Notes: generated from the sequence alone by a model not told the origin. 64,000 bases of DNA from an uncultured Woeseiaceae bacterium (GCA_945788625.1 CALZMQ010000008.1:45210-109209); one strand, 5' to 3'; positions 1 to 8,410 are shown, counted from the stretch's first letter. Numbers and translations are program-made.

Positions 1-1
1 C

Positions 2-733
2 GACGATGCGATCGAGTCTGGCGCGATGGCGCTGTTCGGCGAGAAGTACGGCGACAGGGTGCGCGTGCTGCGATTCGGCGACTTCTCGGTCGAACTCTGT
101 GGCGGGACGCACGTCGAGCGCACCGGCGACATCGGTGTATTCAAGATCGTCTCGGAATCCGGCGTCGCGTCGGGCGTAAGACGAATAGAGGCCGTGACGG
201 GCGCCGGCGCAATGGCATGGATCGACGCGAATCAGCGTACCTTGCACGACCTGGCCGGACTGTTGCGCAGCCAGCCGGAGCAGGCTGCGACAAAAGTCGA
301 ACAACTCCTGAGGCGCACGCGCGAACTCGAGAAGGAACTGGCGGCCGCGAAACAGGCACTTGCCACGGGGCAGGCGACGGACCACACGGACAATGTGCAG
401 GAAATTGCCGGAATCAAAGTGCTGGCAACCCGCATGGATGGGGCCGACGCGAAGACGCTGCGCGATGCCGTAGACCGGCTCAAGGACAAGCTGCAAAACG
501 CGGTGGTCGTGCTCGGTTCCGTCGATGACGGCAAGGTCCGGCTTGCCGCAGGCGTTACCAAGAACAACACGGACAGGATTCGCGCGGGCGACCTGATCAA
601 GCCCGTCGCGGAGCTTGTGGGTGGCAAGGGTGGCGGGCGCCCGGATTTCGCCCAGGCGGGAGGCAATGATGCGTCCGGGCTCGACAAGGCACTTGAGTCG
701 GTGCATGCCTGGGTAGCACAACAGCTCTCCTGA
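2..733 (+). CDS. alaS: Alanyl-tRNA synthetase, C-terminal part (5' end outside window)
   Basis: This is the 3' portion of alaS, which charges tRNA-Ala with alanine in the cytoplasm and clears mischarged Ser- and Gly-tRNA-Ala. The frame is open from base 2, so the true start lies upstream. The visible part begins in the editing domain, with the zinc-binding CGGTH motif near base 100. A coiled-coil stretch follows at about 290-360, then the DHHA1-type C-Ala domain ending in the glycine-rich GGKGGGRPDFAQAGG segment typical of AlaRS. The reading frame closes with TGA. It is followed at 116 bp by csrA on the same strand, the usual gammaproteobacterial order. Identity is clear; only the amino-terminal aminoacylation domain is missing, because of the window edge. 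Confidence 0.97.
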   Translation, partial: DDAIESGAMALFGEKYGDRVRVLRFGDFSVELCGGTHVERTGDIGVFKIVSESGVASGVRRIEAVTGAGAMAWIDANQRTLHDLAGLLRSQPEQAATKVEQLLRRTRELEKELAAAKQALATGQATDHTDNVQEIAGIKVLATRMDGADAKTLRDAVDRLKDKLQNAVVVLGSVDDGKVRLAAGVTKNNTDRIRAGDLIKPVAELVGGKGGGRPDFAQAGGNDASGLDKALESVHAWVAQQLS

Positions 734-812
734 GATGCCATATGGGCATCGCGGGCCAAAATCGGCTAGTATTACAAGCGTTTAAGGAAGTACGACGCGT
801 AATAAAAAGGAA

Positions 813-828
813 CGGGGCAGGAGCCCCG
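813..828 (+). promoter_or_regulatory. CsrA-binding hairpin in the csrA leader
   Basis: A perfect 6-bp stem, CGGGGC/GCCCCG, closes an AGGA tetraloop (loop 819-822). This is the classic CsrA/RsmA target: GGA presented in a hairpin loop. Four more GGA motifs lie nearby, at 786-788, 809-811, 836-838 and 842-844; the last two overlap the csrA ribosome-binding site. The arrangement predicts translational autorepression of csrA, as known in E. coli. The sites are seen in the sequence; the regulation is inferred. Confidence 0.75.
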
Positions 829-848
829 CAAGGCAGGAGTAGGAAGTC

Positions 849-1061
849 ATGCTGATTCTGACGCGACGCGCTGGTGAAACGGTCATGATTGGGAGCGATA
901 TCACAATCACCGTTTTGGGGGTCAAGGGAAATCAGGTCCGAGTCGGGATCAATGCGCCCAAAGACGTCGCAGTGCACCGGGAAGAGATCTACGAGCGAAT
1001 TCAGAGCGAACAGGCCTCGGAAGCGGCCGCCGAATCCGATGGGTCGAAAACCGCGGAATAG
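849..1061 (+). CDS. csrA: Carbon storage regulator CsrA (RsmA)
   Basis: CsrA is a small homodimeric RNA-binding protein that blocks or stabilises mRNAs carrying GGA motifs. It controls carbon metabolism, motility and biofilm formation. The 70-residue product starts [15 protein letters not shown] and contains the conserved IGDDI-like strand (here [11 protein letters not shown]), [11 protein letters not shown] and the VHREEI(Y) motif. Arg at position 44 region and the R6/R7 pair needed for RNA contact are present. The C-terminal tail is acidic and serine-rich, as in other gammaproteobacterial CsrA proteins. The start is set by AGGAGTAGGAAG just upstream of ATG. The GGA-rich leader points to autoregulation. 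A broader link to the large signalling locus at 29-47 kb is plausible but not shown. Confidence 0.97.
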   Translation: MLILTRRAGETVMIGSDITITVLGVKGNQVRVGINAPKDVAVHREEIYERIQSEQASEAAAESDGSKTAE

Positions 1062-1293
1062 GCTCGAAAACAGCTTTACCTCAACCACCACTGACAGTAA
1101 TATGTGCGGCCCCAGTCCGTAGGGGGACGCGAGAATTGCGCCATTGGCCGGTCCGGACTGACCTTTAGTGCCGTGACATGGAGAGGCACGGGGATTAACC
1201 CCGCAAACTCTCGGAGTGATGCTGAGCCAAGGAAGCTGCCGATCAATCCATCCCTCTCTCGGTGGATTAGTGAGAGGCAAGACATAGAATTAC

Positions 1294-1384
1294 GGAGAGA
1301 TGGCTGAGTGGTCGAAAGCGCTCCCCTGCTAAGGGAGTAAGGGCTAATACCCCTTCGAGGGTTCGAATCCCTCTCTCTCCGCCA
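1294..1384 (+). tRNA. tRNA-Ser (anticodon GCU)
   Basis: The acceptor stem GGAGAGA (1294-1300) pairs with TCTCTCC (1374-1380), followed by discriminator G and an encoded CCA. The anticodon stem is CTCCC/GGGAG with loop CTGCTAA, giving anticodon GCU at 1328-1330 (reads AGC/AGU). The long variable arm (GTAAGGGCTAATACCCCTTC region) is the class II signature of serine tRNAs. TTCGAAT forms the T loop. The gene lies downstream of csrA, as serV does in E. coli. Confidence 0.97.
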
Positions 1385-1446
1385 CTTACGATTTTCGTAG
1401 GAGCGGCCTACGTGCCCCAGGGGTATTCCAGCCGCGAACAGACAGT

Positions 1447-1523
1447 GCGCCCGTAGCTCAGCTGGATAGAGTACCCGGCTACGAACCGGGCGGTCGGGAG
1501 TTCGAATCTCTCCGGGCGCGCCA
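1447..1523 (+). tRNA. tRNA-Arg (anticodon ACG)
   Basis: The acceptor stem GCGCCCG (1447-1453) pairs with CGGGCGC (1513-1519), then discriminator G and encoded CCA (1521-1523). The anticodon stem is CCCGG/CCGGG with loop CTACGAA; anticodon ACG at 1481-1483 would be deaminated to ICG to read CGN codons. The D arm (AGCTCAGCTGGATAGAGT) and T loop (TTCGAAT) are canonical. It follows tRNA-Ser by 62 bp and is probably cotranscribed with it, as in the E. coli serV-argV array. Confidence 0.97.
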
Positions 1524-1531
1524 AAAAAGAC

Positions 1532-1565
1532 AAAGGGTCCCCTTGTGGGGCCCTTTTTCTTTTTC
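1532..1565 (+). terminator. Rho-independent terminator of the tRNA operon
   Basis: The sequence forms an AAAGGG(T)CCCC / GGGGCCCTTT hairpin with a TTGT loop (about 1532-1554) and runs straight into CTTTTTCTTTTT. The strong GC stem followed by a T tract, eight bases after the tRNA-Arg CCA, is a textbook intrinsic terminator. Confidence 0.9.
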
Positions 1566-1891
1566 AGCTCCGGATAACATTCGAACTCCAGAGTTCGATC
1601 CGAGGAACGCGCAGCGTTCCGACAGACGCCGCAGGCGCCCCGCAGGGTGACGAGCGCAGCGAGGAATCCATCTCTCCGGGGCCGCTCTCGCACATCCTGC
1701 ACATCGCGCGCCAAACAAAACAAAGGGCTGAATCGTTTGGCGAAATCCGAGCAATTATGAGCGGCGGCCATTGAATTCATGCAGGGGACACTCCATCACT
1801 ATGACAATAGCCTCGCTATTCTTGTTTCGCCGACTCAGGCGGTTCTACTGTATGCTGAGAGCTCGCAGATGAAACTGCCACCAGACAGGCA
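1566..1891. other. Intergenic stretch with short inverted repeats, no gene
   Basis: No convincing gene was found between the tRNA terminator and the gene at 1892. The stretch has two small perfect inverted repeats: TCGAACTC-CA-GAGTTCGA (1581-1598) and GGAACGC-GCA-GCGTTCC (1604-1620). ATCTCTCCGGG at 1670-1680 repeats 11 bases of the tRNA-Arg 3' part (1506-1516). This could be a remnant of tRNA-targeted integration, but the match is short. Confidence 0.4.
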
Positions 1892-2707
1892 ATGACTCAG
1901 CGCGATTGCAAAGATCGGAACACCAAAAGCGAGTTTTCTCTGCAGAAGTACTACGTCGATCTGGTAACCGACGAAGGGCACTATTTCATCGGCTATTCGG
2001 CACGCCTGAATTGGCGAGCCATCAAGATCAACTACCGCGCAACTCTGCATCATCCTTCATTCCTGGGAGTCAAAGCTGGCCCGTCGCTGTCACCTCGCGA
2101 TGGTCCGGTCGACGACGATTCTGTCCTGACCTGGCGGAGCCCCACGCTCGGGTTTGATGGGCAGTGGCGGCGACTCGCTCCTGCCGAGAGACATGTGCTG
2201 CACGAGGACGACGAGGGGGTAGTCGATTGGACATGCTCACAACCATCGGCTCGGGTTCAATTGACGACAGCGTCGGGGGCGACATTTAGCGGTCTTGGAT
2301 ATGTCGAATTCCTGAAGCTGACTATTCCACCATGGCGCCTCGGTTTTCGGACTTTGCTGTGGGGGCGATTTGTTTCTGAAGATCATTCTGTTGTATGGAT
2401 CGAATGGCAGGGGAAACATGATCTGGTATTGCTTATTTGCGATGGTCAGAGAGCGGCGAACCCACAGATCTCCGATAACCGCATCAGGTGTGAGGACTTC
2501 GAGTTGTCACTGGAACGTGCAGATATAATTCGTGAAGACTCAATTGCTGAGACGCTGGTTTCGAAAATCCCTTCAGTCCTGAGGGCCGCGCCGATTGAGT
2601 TTCTCGGTGGAAAGGAGCACAAATATGTCAGCCGCGGACGTCTGGCATTTGCAGATGGTTCGAATCATACAGGATGGGTGATTCATGAACGCGTCAGCTG
2701 GAGATAA
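1892..2707 (+). CDS. Uncharacterised 271-residue protein, possibly lipocalin-like
   Basis: I do not recognise a family with confidence. The protein has no signal peptide or membrane segment. It is rich in aromatic residues and alternating beta-type segments; the opening YYVDLVTDEGHYFIGYSARL and later VVWIEWQGKHDLVLLICDG recall the lipocalin-type barrels of hydroxyneurosporene hydratase (CrtC) and tocopherol cyclase, but the resemblance is weak. The stop overlaps the start of the next gene by 23 bp, so the two are almost certainly translated together and probably work on a common, perhaps lipid or isoprenoid, substrate. GC content is visibly lower than in the rest of the window (two counted 60-base lines gave 48% and 42%). 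The gene lies directly behind a tRNA cluster, which suggests acquisition by transfer. Confidence 0.75.
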   Translation: MTQRDCKDRNTKSEFSLQKYYVDLVTDEGHYFIGYSARLNWRAIKINYRATLHHPSFLGVKAGPSLSPRDGPVDDDSVLTWRSPTLGFDGQWRRLAPAERHVLHEDDEGVVDWTCSQPSARVQLTTASGATFSGLGYVEFLKLTIPPWRLGFRTLLWGRFVSEDHSVVWIEWQGKHDLVLLICDGQRAANPQISDNRIRCEDFELSLERADIIREDSIAETLVSKIPSVLRAAPIEFLGGKEHKYVSRGRLAFADGSNHTGWVIHERVSWR

Positions 2708-4640
2708 AATTCGATTTAGTCCGGGCCGATTTCTATATGGCCTGACATTCGTGGTTGTGCTCCCTGCATACCTCGTCCTTTGGTCCGCGAGGCTGGGTCA
2801 TCTCGCATTCCCCGATGTTCCGCAGGTTCCAGCGTTGGGCCAGGTCCTGGTTGTTTCAGGGTCACTCATCCTGCTTGCAGGCATGTGGGCCATCGTGAAG
2901 CGGGGAGACGGCTTACCGATGAACGCCTATCCTCCCAAGCGTTATGTTCGAGATGGAGTTTACTTTTGGCTGTCACATCCAATCTACCTGGGCTTCTGTA
3001 TCGGGTGTGCAGGTGTGTCAGTCCTGTTCGATTCAAGCCCGGGCTTGTGGGTGATAACACCGATTGTCACGTTGGCTAGCGTGGCGTTGGTCTGGGGTTA
3101 TGAAAGGCCCGAACTCATAAGCAGATTCGGCGACGTCTATTTCGACCATTGGTTACGCTTGCCAACAGCAAGCTCTTCGCCGCCCGTGCTTCGGGACTTC
3201 GTATCGGTAGTCGTCCTGGTATTTCTGCCGTGGCTACTACTTTACGAGGGTGTTGCCAGCTACATCGGCGTGGTGGATCCCGTATGGGATTCGACTCTGC
3301 CGTTCGAAGAAAACCTGGCCTCATACGATCTTGCAGGCCTGCCCTACGTGCTGACTTATCCGTTCGTAGGGCTTGCGCCGTTTTTCGCAAGGACGAAGCG
3401 GGATCTTCGCGAATTCGCGGTCGCCGGACTTGTCGCCACGGCAATCGTGATTCCCTTTTACCTGACCTTGCCAATCATCGCCGAGTTTCGGCCGCTACAG
3501 CCCACCACGGTCTGGGGAGAACTGCTAATCCTGCAACAGGGCATTGATAATCCGGCCACAGCGTTTCCCGCATTCCATGTTACATGGACGTTTCTGGCAG
3601 CCAGGTTGTTCGCAGCACGGTATGCGCATGCGACAGCGATCATCTGGGGTGCTGCCTGGATTATGGCATTGGCCGCCTGGTTGAGCGGCATGCATGCCAT
3701 CCTCGACATATTCGGGGCGGTATTCGTTTACGTCGTAGTGGCATCCTACGGACGCGTCTGGAGAGCGATTCGTGGTTACGCCGAAAAAATCGCAAACTCC
3801 TGGCATGAATGGCGATTCGGTCCCGTACGTATCATCAATCACGGCTTTTACGCCGGACTTGCAGGTTTCGCTGGCTATGTCGTATTTGCCGGAATCCTTG
3901 GCCCGGCGAATTTGGCACCGTCTTTTCTCATTAGTATTTGTTCAATTGTGACGGCTGGAATATGGGCCCAGGTTATCGAAGGATCGGATAAGCTGCTGCG
4001 ACCTTTCGGGTATTACGGCTCCGTGATCGGGGCCATCATCGGAGCCTTGATTGTCGAGCGCTGGACTGGTCTTTCGAGCTTCGTTTCTCTCGGGGCGATG
4101 TGCGTGGCTGCGCCTTTGATCCAGGCCCTCGGGCGGCTTCGTTGTTTGGTCCAGGGTTGCTGCCACGGTGCACCTGCTCCCGAAAATACGGGAATAAGAG
4201 TCACTGAGCCGAATTCCCGCGTATGCCATTTGGCCGATTTGCGTGGCGCGTCCATCCATCCGACACCGCTCTATTCGATCATCGGCAACGTGTTCATCGG
4301 GATGGTCGTATTCCGCATGGCGCGGGTGGGCGCCCCCGGTTCCGCTATCGTCGGTATCTACCTGGTCCTTTCCAGCGTAGCTCGATTTGTCGAAGAAACT
4401 TACCGCGGCGAGCCACAAACGCCAGTCTTCGGTGGCCTCAAGATCTACCAGTGGATTAGCATCGCTTTGTTGCTTGTTGGCAGTATTCTGACAATGATTC
4501 CGAGCGCACCGGTTTCTTTCGATGGGGCAGCAACAAACTACATGACATGGATCTTCGCCCTCATTTTCGGTCTTGTGAGTGGAGCGGCGATGGGCGTGGA
4601 CTTCCCCGACTCCGACAAACGGTTCACGAGATTGACGTAA
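2685..4640 (+). CDS. Triple-domain membrane protein: ICMT-like, PAP2-like and Lgt-like
   Basis: This 651-residue polytopic protein appears to join three lipid-active enzyme types. Residues about 10-160 resemble isoprenylcysteine/phospholipid methyltransferases: PPKRYVRDGVY at 83-93, SHPIYLG at 97-103 and a GYERPEL segment at 138-144. Residues about 170-360 contain PAP2-like motifs: PAFHV at 295-299 and GMHAILDI at 335-342, with His298, His337 and Asp341 as likely catalytic residues. Residues about 385-605 resemble prolipoprotein diacylglyceryl transferase: GRLRCLVQGCCHG at 483-495, HPTPLY at 525-530 and ARFVEETYRG at 566-574. Canonical Lgt is a stand-alone protein of about 270-300 residues, so this is not the housekeeping enzyme. 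The start is preceded by GGATGGGTG and overlaps the upstream gene. Lipid modification is inferred; the true substrate is unknown. Confidence 0.85.
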   Translation: MNASAGDKIRFSPGRFLYGLTFVVVLPAYLVLWSARLGHLAFPDVPQVPALGQVLVVSGSLILLAGMWAIVKRGDGLPMNAYPPKRYVRDGVYFWLSHPIYLGFCIGCAGVSVLFDSSPGLWVITPIVTLASVALVWGYERPELISRFGDVYFDHWLRLPTASSSPPVLRDFVSVVVLVFLPWLLLYEGVASYIGVVDPVWDSTLPFEENLASYDLAGLPYVLTYPFVGLAPFFARTKRDLREFAVAGLVATAIVIPFYLTLPIIAEFRPLQPTTVWGELLILQQGIDNPATAFPAFHVTWTFLAARLFAARYAHATAIIWGAAWIMALAAWLSGMHAILDIFGAVFVYVVVASYGRVWRAIRGYAEKIANSWHEWRFGPVRIINHGFYAGLAGFAGYVVFAGILGPANLAPSFLISICSIVTAGIWAQVIEGSDKLLRPFGYYGSVIGAIIGALIVERWTGLSSFVSLGAMCVAAPLIQALGRLRCLVQGCCHGAPAPENTGIRVTEPNSRVCHLADLRGASIHPTPLYSIIGNVFIGMVVFRMARVGAPGSAIVGIYLVLSSVARFVEETYRGEPQTPVFGGLKIYQWISIALLLVGSILTMIPSAPVSFDGAATNYMTWIFALIFGLVSGAAMGVDFPDSDKRFTRLT

Positions 4641-4678
4641 CCGACATCGCGTATTCGAGGGTAGACTGCACAGTACTT

Positions 4679-6001
4679 TCAACTATCTAAAACAACGCGG
4701 AATACGGCGTCCAGCTTGTCGGCCATCTCCAGCATGTGCTTGCTCTCGACGATGAACGGTGGCGCAAGCAGGATATGCGCGCCACGCTTGCCGTCAACCG
4801 AGCCGCTGCCCGGGTAGCAGATAAGCCCTTCATGCATGGCGGTCGCTTTGAGTTTGGCGGCAATTTTTGCGGCCGCCGGAAACGGTTCTTTACTCTGCTT
4901 GTCGGCGACAAATTCCAGCCCCGCGAAAAGTCCACGACTGCGGATGTCGCCGACATTCGGATGCGAACCGAAGCGTTCTCGCAGCAATGCGTGCAACTCC
5001 CGTCCTTTTGCTTTGACGTCGGTAAGCACGTCGTACTCGTCGAGGTATTTCTGCACCGCCACGCCGGCAGCGCAGGCCGTAGCGTGGCCGATGTAAGTGT
5101 GCCCATGCACGAACCCGCCCGCCGTATCCAGTGCCTCGGCGATCGGCTGGCGGACCAGCGCCGCTGCGATTGGCTGATAACCCCCGCCAAGGCCCTTGGC
5201 CATGGTGACTATGTCCGGGATGATCCGGTCCACTTCGTGTGCAAAGAAATCCCCGCAGCGTCCGGAACCGCACATCACCTCGTCCACAATTAACAGGATG
5301 TTGCGTTCGGAGCATATTCGGCGGATCTCGCTGAAGTATCCGTCAACCGCCGGAACGACGCCGAGCGTCGCACCGACAATGGGCTCCGCGATAAAGGCCG
5401 CGATCTTGTCCTCGCCAAATTCGTCGATCGCCTTTTCGAGTTCGGCTGCGGCACGCAAGCCGTAGGCGGTCTCCGTCTCATCCTCGTTCTTGTGACGATA
5501 CGCATAACACGGTGCGATGCGTGGCCAGTCATGGATGACGTTTTCGTAGGCCAGCCGACGAAACGCACTGCCGCTGACAGACAGCGCACCCATCGTGTTG
5601 CCGTGGTAGCTGAAATGGCGGCTGATCACCGCTGTTTTTTCGGGTTGGTTCCTGGCGCGCCAGTATTGCCAGGCAAGTTTGAGAGCCGTCTCGTTGGCTT
5701 CCGATCCGCCGGAGGAGAAATACACCCTGGCGCCGGGTTCGGCGAATCTTTCCGACAAGCGACGCGCCAGGTCTTCCTGCGGCTCGTTCGTAAAAAAACC
5801 GGTATGAGCGAACGCGAGGCGGTCGATCTGCTCTTTAATCGCGGCGATCACATCCTTGTGGCCGTGGCCCAGGCACGATACGGCGGCGCCGCCGCTCATA
5901 TCCAGGTACCGCATGCCGGCAGAGTCTATGAGATACATGCCTTCCGTGCGGTCTGCCACAGGATAATCAACCCCGGCTTCCCTGTAGAAAACTGACGACA
6001 C
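4679..6001 (-). CDS. Class III (omega-type) PLP-dependent aminotransferase
   Basis: The enzyme transfers an amino group from an omega- or alpha-amino donor to a keto acid, using PLP. Seen in the sequence: the GGAAVSCLGHGH entry motif, FSSGGSEANETALKLA, the SYHGNTMGALS cofactor segment, AEPIVG, IVDEVMCGSGRCG (Asp contacting the pyridine nitrogen) and TMAKGLGGGY with the Schiff-base lysine. Length (440 residues) is typical. I chose GTG at 6001, giving MSSVFYREAG. It has GAGGCGG eight bases upstream, and family members start with this sequence. The longer TTG start at 6043 has no visible ribosome-binding site. The gene is divergent from a secreted M20 peptidase-like gene, so the pair may serve uptake and breakdown of amino compounds. 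The substrate cannot be named from sequence. Confidence 0.92.
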   Translation of the reverse strand: MSSVFYREAGVDYPVADRTEGMYLIDSAGMRYLDMSGGAAVSCLGHGHKDVIAAIKEQIDRLAFAHTGFFTNEPQEDLARRLSERFAEPGARVYFSSGGSEANETALKLAWQYWRARNQPEKTAVISRHFSYHGNTMGALSVSGSAFRRLAYENVIHDWPRIAPCYAYRHKNEDETETAYGLRAAAELEKAIDEFGEDKIAAFIAEPIVGATLGVVPAVDGYFSEIRRICSERNILLIVDEVMCGSGRCGDFFAHEVDRIIPDIVTMAKGLGGGYQPIAAALVRQPIAEALDTAGGFVHGHTYIGHATACAAGVAVQKYLDEYDVLTDVKAKGRELHALLRERFGSHPNVGDIRSRGLFAGLEFVADKQSKEPFPAAAKIAAKLKATAMHEGLICYPGSGSVDGKRGAHILLAPPFIVESKHMLEMADKLDAVFRVVLDS

Positions 6002-6154
6002 AGTTGATTCCGCCTCTCTCAGTTGCAAGTTGCTTGCTGCCAAAGTGTAACAGCCGGCACGAAGATCGCCGTGGCAGCCAGTGCCGGCTGTCGTGTATTG
6101 TTGCGGCAGCTATCCTGCATGGCAAGCAAATCAATATCCCTGGAGCACCGCCGC

Positions 6155-7585
6155 ATGAGAATAACCCGATTCGTATTCGTACTGGTATTCATGGCAGCGC
6201 AGTCGCCCCTCGTGCTGGCTGACGATGCAGACGATGTGCTGAGTTTCGTCGACTCGAGGTATGCGCAAATCTCGGAACTCGCGCGGACCATCTGGGAATA
6301 CGCAGAGGTCGGATACCTCGAGGAAAAGAGCAGCGCCCTGTTGGCTGAGACTCTGCGCGCCGAAGGCTTCGAAATCGACATGGGCGTAGCCGGCATTCCG
6401 ACGGCTTTTATCGCGAGCTATGGCGAGTCCGGCCCGGTCATCGGGCTGCTGGCGGAATTCGATGCGCTGCCCGGCATCAGCCAGGATGCCGTTGCCGAGC
6501 GCAGTCCCCTCGCCGACAAGCCGGCAGGCCATGCCTGCGGCCATAACCTGTTCGGCGCCGGCTCGGTTGGTGCGGCCATTGCAGTCAAAGACTGGCTCGA
6601 GCGCACCGGAACGCCGGGTACGGTTCGTCTTTACGGCACGCCGGCCGAGGAAGGCGGAAGTGGCAAAGTCTACCTCGTGCGTGACGGAGCATTCGACGAT
6701 GTCGACATCGTCCTGCACTGGCACGCCGATGACGAAAATTCGGCGAAGTCACAACCCAATCTTGCAAATCGTTCGGCCAAGTTTCGATTCACGGGAATAT
6801 CCGCGCATGCCGCGGGCGCACCGGATAAGGCGCGCTCCGCTCTCGACGGCGTGGAGGCCATGAATTACATGACGAACCTGATGCGCGAGCACGTGCCGCA
6901 GGACACGCGCATTCACTACGTCATTACGCACGGTGGCTCGGCGCCGAACGTCGTGCCCGATTTCGCCGAGGTGTTCTATTACCTTCGCCATCCCGAAGCG
7001 AACAAGGTACTGGAGCTATGGCAGCGCCTGGAAGCCGCGGCGCTCGGCGCGGCCCAGGGAACCGACACCGAGGTCGATTGGGAAATCATCCACGGCAACA
7101 ACCCGCTCCTGATCAACGAAACGCTGCAGAAGATGATGGACGAAAAACTGCGGCGCGTCGGTGGCGTTCAATACACCCGGGCAGAGCAGAAATTTGCAGA
7201 AGAAATTCACGCGACGTTTGCCGAACCGAAATATGAACTCGGTTCACAATCCGATGTGCAGCCTTACGAAGTGTCACTGGGGCACGGCTCGACCGACGTC
7301 GGCGACGTTTCGCAAGTCGTGCCTACTGCCGGACTGCGGGTCGCGACCTGGGTCCCGGGCACGTCCGGACACAGTTGGCAGGCAGTCGCCGCGAGTGGCA
7401 CGAGCATCGGATTCAAGGGTGCGCAGGTGGCAGCCAAGGCGCTGGCGCTGAGTGCGATAGAGCTGTTCGAAAACAAGGAACTTCGCGATGCGGCACGGGC
7501 GGAGTTCGACGAACGCCGCGGCGACGACTTCGAATACAAGCCTCTGTTGGGCGATCGCGATCCGCCGCTGGACTATCGCCGGTAG
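6155..7585 (+). CDS. Secreted M20-family amidohydrolase (AbgB-like)
   Basis: A zinc-dependent amidohydrolase of the M20 group, closest in motifs to the p-aminobenzoyl-glutamate utilisation subunit AbgB. The start is ATG at 6155 with GGAG nine bases upstream; a longer frame to 6023 exists but lacks a good start. A signal peptide (MRITRFVFVLVFMAAQSPLVLA) is followed by the mature protein, so it acts in the periplasm. Metal-site motifs are GHACGHNLFGAG, PAEEGGSGK (catalytic Glu pair) and a downstream SLGHGSTDVGDVS segment; HAAGAPDKARSALDGVEAM is typical of the lid/dimerisation domain. The length of 476 residues is normal. The substrate is probably an N-acyl amino acid or folate fragment, which is inference from the family. 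Confidence 0.92.
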   Translation: MRITRFVFVLVFMAAQSPLVLADDADDVLSFVDSRYAQISELARTIWEYAEVGYLEEKSSALLAETLRAEGFEIDMGVAGIPTAFIASYGESGPVIGLLAEFDALPGISQDAVAERSPLADKPAGHACGHNLFGAGSVGAAIAVKDWLERTGTPGTVRLYGTPAEEGGSGKVYLVRDGAFDDVDIVLHWHADDENSAKSQPNLANRSAKFRFTGISAHAAGAPDKARSALDGVEAMNYMTNLMREHVPQDTRIHYVITHGGSAPNVVPDFAEVFYYLRHPEANKVLELWQRLEAAALGAAQGTDTEVDWEIIHGNNPLLINETLQKMMDEKLRRVGGVQYTRAEQKFAEEIHATFAEPKYELGSQSDVQPYEVSLGHGSTDVGDVSQVVPTAGLRVATWVPGTSGHSWQAVAASGTSIGFKGAQVAAKALALSAIELFENKELRDAARAEFDERRGDDFEYKPLLGDRDPPLDYRR

Positions 7586-7855
7586 TTCCCGCTCGAGTAC
7601 GGGGTAGCGACACGATCCCGATCAAAGCCCTGAACGTCTGTCAGGTCCCTGACACTCGTCATTCATCACAATCCGCGCTTGCCTCGAGCGCGGCGAAAAT
7701 CGCGTGTTGTACATAATACGCATCTCTTTGCCGACATTGCCGCTGCCCCATTTCCCTTCAGCTGGGCTTCAGCATTGGTCATGGAAACTGCGGTAATCCC
7801 ACCGCCGGGCCCTGCGCCCTGCGGCCGAATCCATGAACAGACAGAGGACAGTCTT
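7586..7855. other. Intergenic region upstream of outer-membrane barrel gene
   Basis: These 270 bases hold no supportable gene. The short frames that run through are artefacts of the GC-rich third positions. The last part (AGAGGACAGTCTT) is the ribosome-binding site of the next gene. An AT-rich patch, TTGTACATAATACG near 7705-7720, could belong to its promoter, but no clear -35/-10 pair stands out. Confidence 0.4.
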
Positions 7856-8410
7856 ATGAAAGCAGCAAAAGCGAAGTCGATCGCCGTGTTCGTCACACTG
7901 GCATTGACGCCCCTGAGTGCACTTGCGGACAGCGGCTTCTATTTCGGCGGCAGCGTCGGCTCGGCGACGATCAAGGAAGATTTCAGCGGATTGAACATCG
8001 ATACTGACAGCACACCGTACAGATTCACGGTCGGCTGGCAATTCAACGACTTTTTCTCACTGGAGGGCGGCTATCACAATTTCGGGAAATTTGATGAACG
8101 CGTCGACGTAAGCGGCTCACCGGTCGACCTGCGATTGCAAGCCGACGGTTTCACGCTGGGCGCCACAGGCAGTATCCCGCTTGGCAACAGCATGTCACTG
8201 TTCGGGCGCGGCGGCGCTTTCTTCTGGGACGGCGACGCGATACTCGACAACATCACACTGGCACGCCCTGAAGATTCCAACCTGTATCTTGGCGGCGGTG
8301 CGACCGTTTCATTTACCGAAAGGCTCAAACTTGTTGGCGACTGGACCCGTTACGAACTCGAGGACACCGAAAGTGACGTCATTTCGCTCGGATTTACGTA
8401 TCGTTTCTGA
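7856..8410 (+). CDS. Small outer-membrane beta-barrel protein
   Basis: This 184-residue protein has a clear signal peptide (MKAAKAKSIAVFVTLALTPLSALA) followed by alternating amphipathic beta strands, and ends in the aromatic residue Phe (LGFTYRF), the insertion signal for outer-membrane barrels. The start FYFGGSVGSATI and the spaced GxF/YxxGGG strands match the OmpA-like/OmpW-like eight-stranded barrel group (opacity-protein type). ATG at 7856 has AGAGGA eight bases upstream. It is probably a monocistronic structural or adhesion barrel; no enzyme motif is visible. Transcription runs towards the oppositely oriented gene ending at 8483, with a strong hairpin between them. Confidence 0.88.
   Translation: MKAAKAKSIAVFVTLALTPLSALADSGFYFGGSVGSATIKEDFSGLNIDTDSTPYRFTVGWQFNDFFSLEGGYHNFGKFDERVDVSGSPVDLRLQADGFTLGATGSIPLGNSMSLFGRGGAFFWDGDAILDNITLARPEDSNLYLGGGATVSFTERLKLVGDWTRYELEDTESDVISLGFTYRF

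Noticed and set aside
1506..1680. tRNA-Arg 3' repeat as an attachment-site pair
   Set aside because: Only 11 bases match, both copies lie upstream of the presumed insert and no integrase is present. I kept it as a weak hint within a broader finding.
1076..1780. Long minus-strand frame covering both tRNA genes
   Set aside because: It lies across two well-formed tRNAs and their terminator and has no plausible ribosome-binding site, so it is a chance frame in GC-rich DNA.
7679..7855. Upstream extension of the outer-membrane barrel frame
   Set aside because: The extension has no signal-peptide character, while ATG 7856 has a ribosome-binding site and a proper signal peptide.
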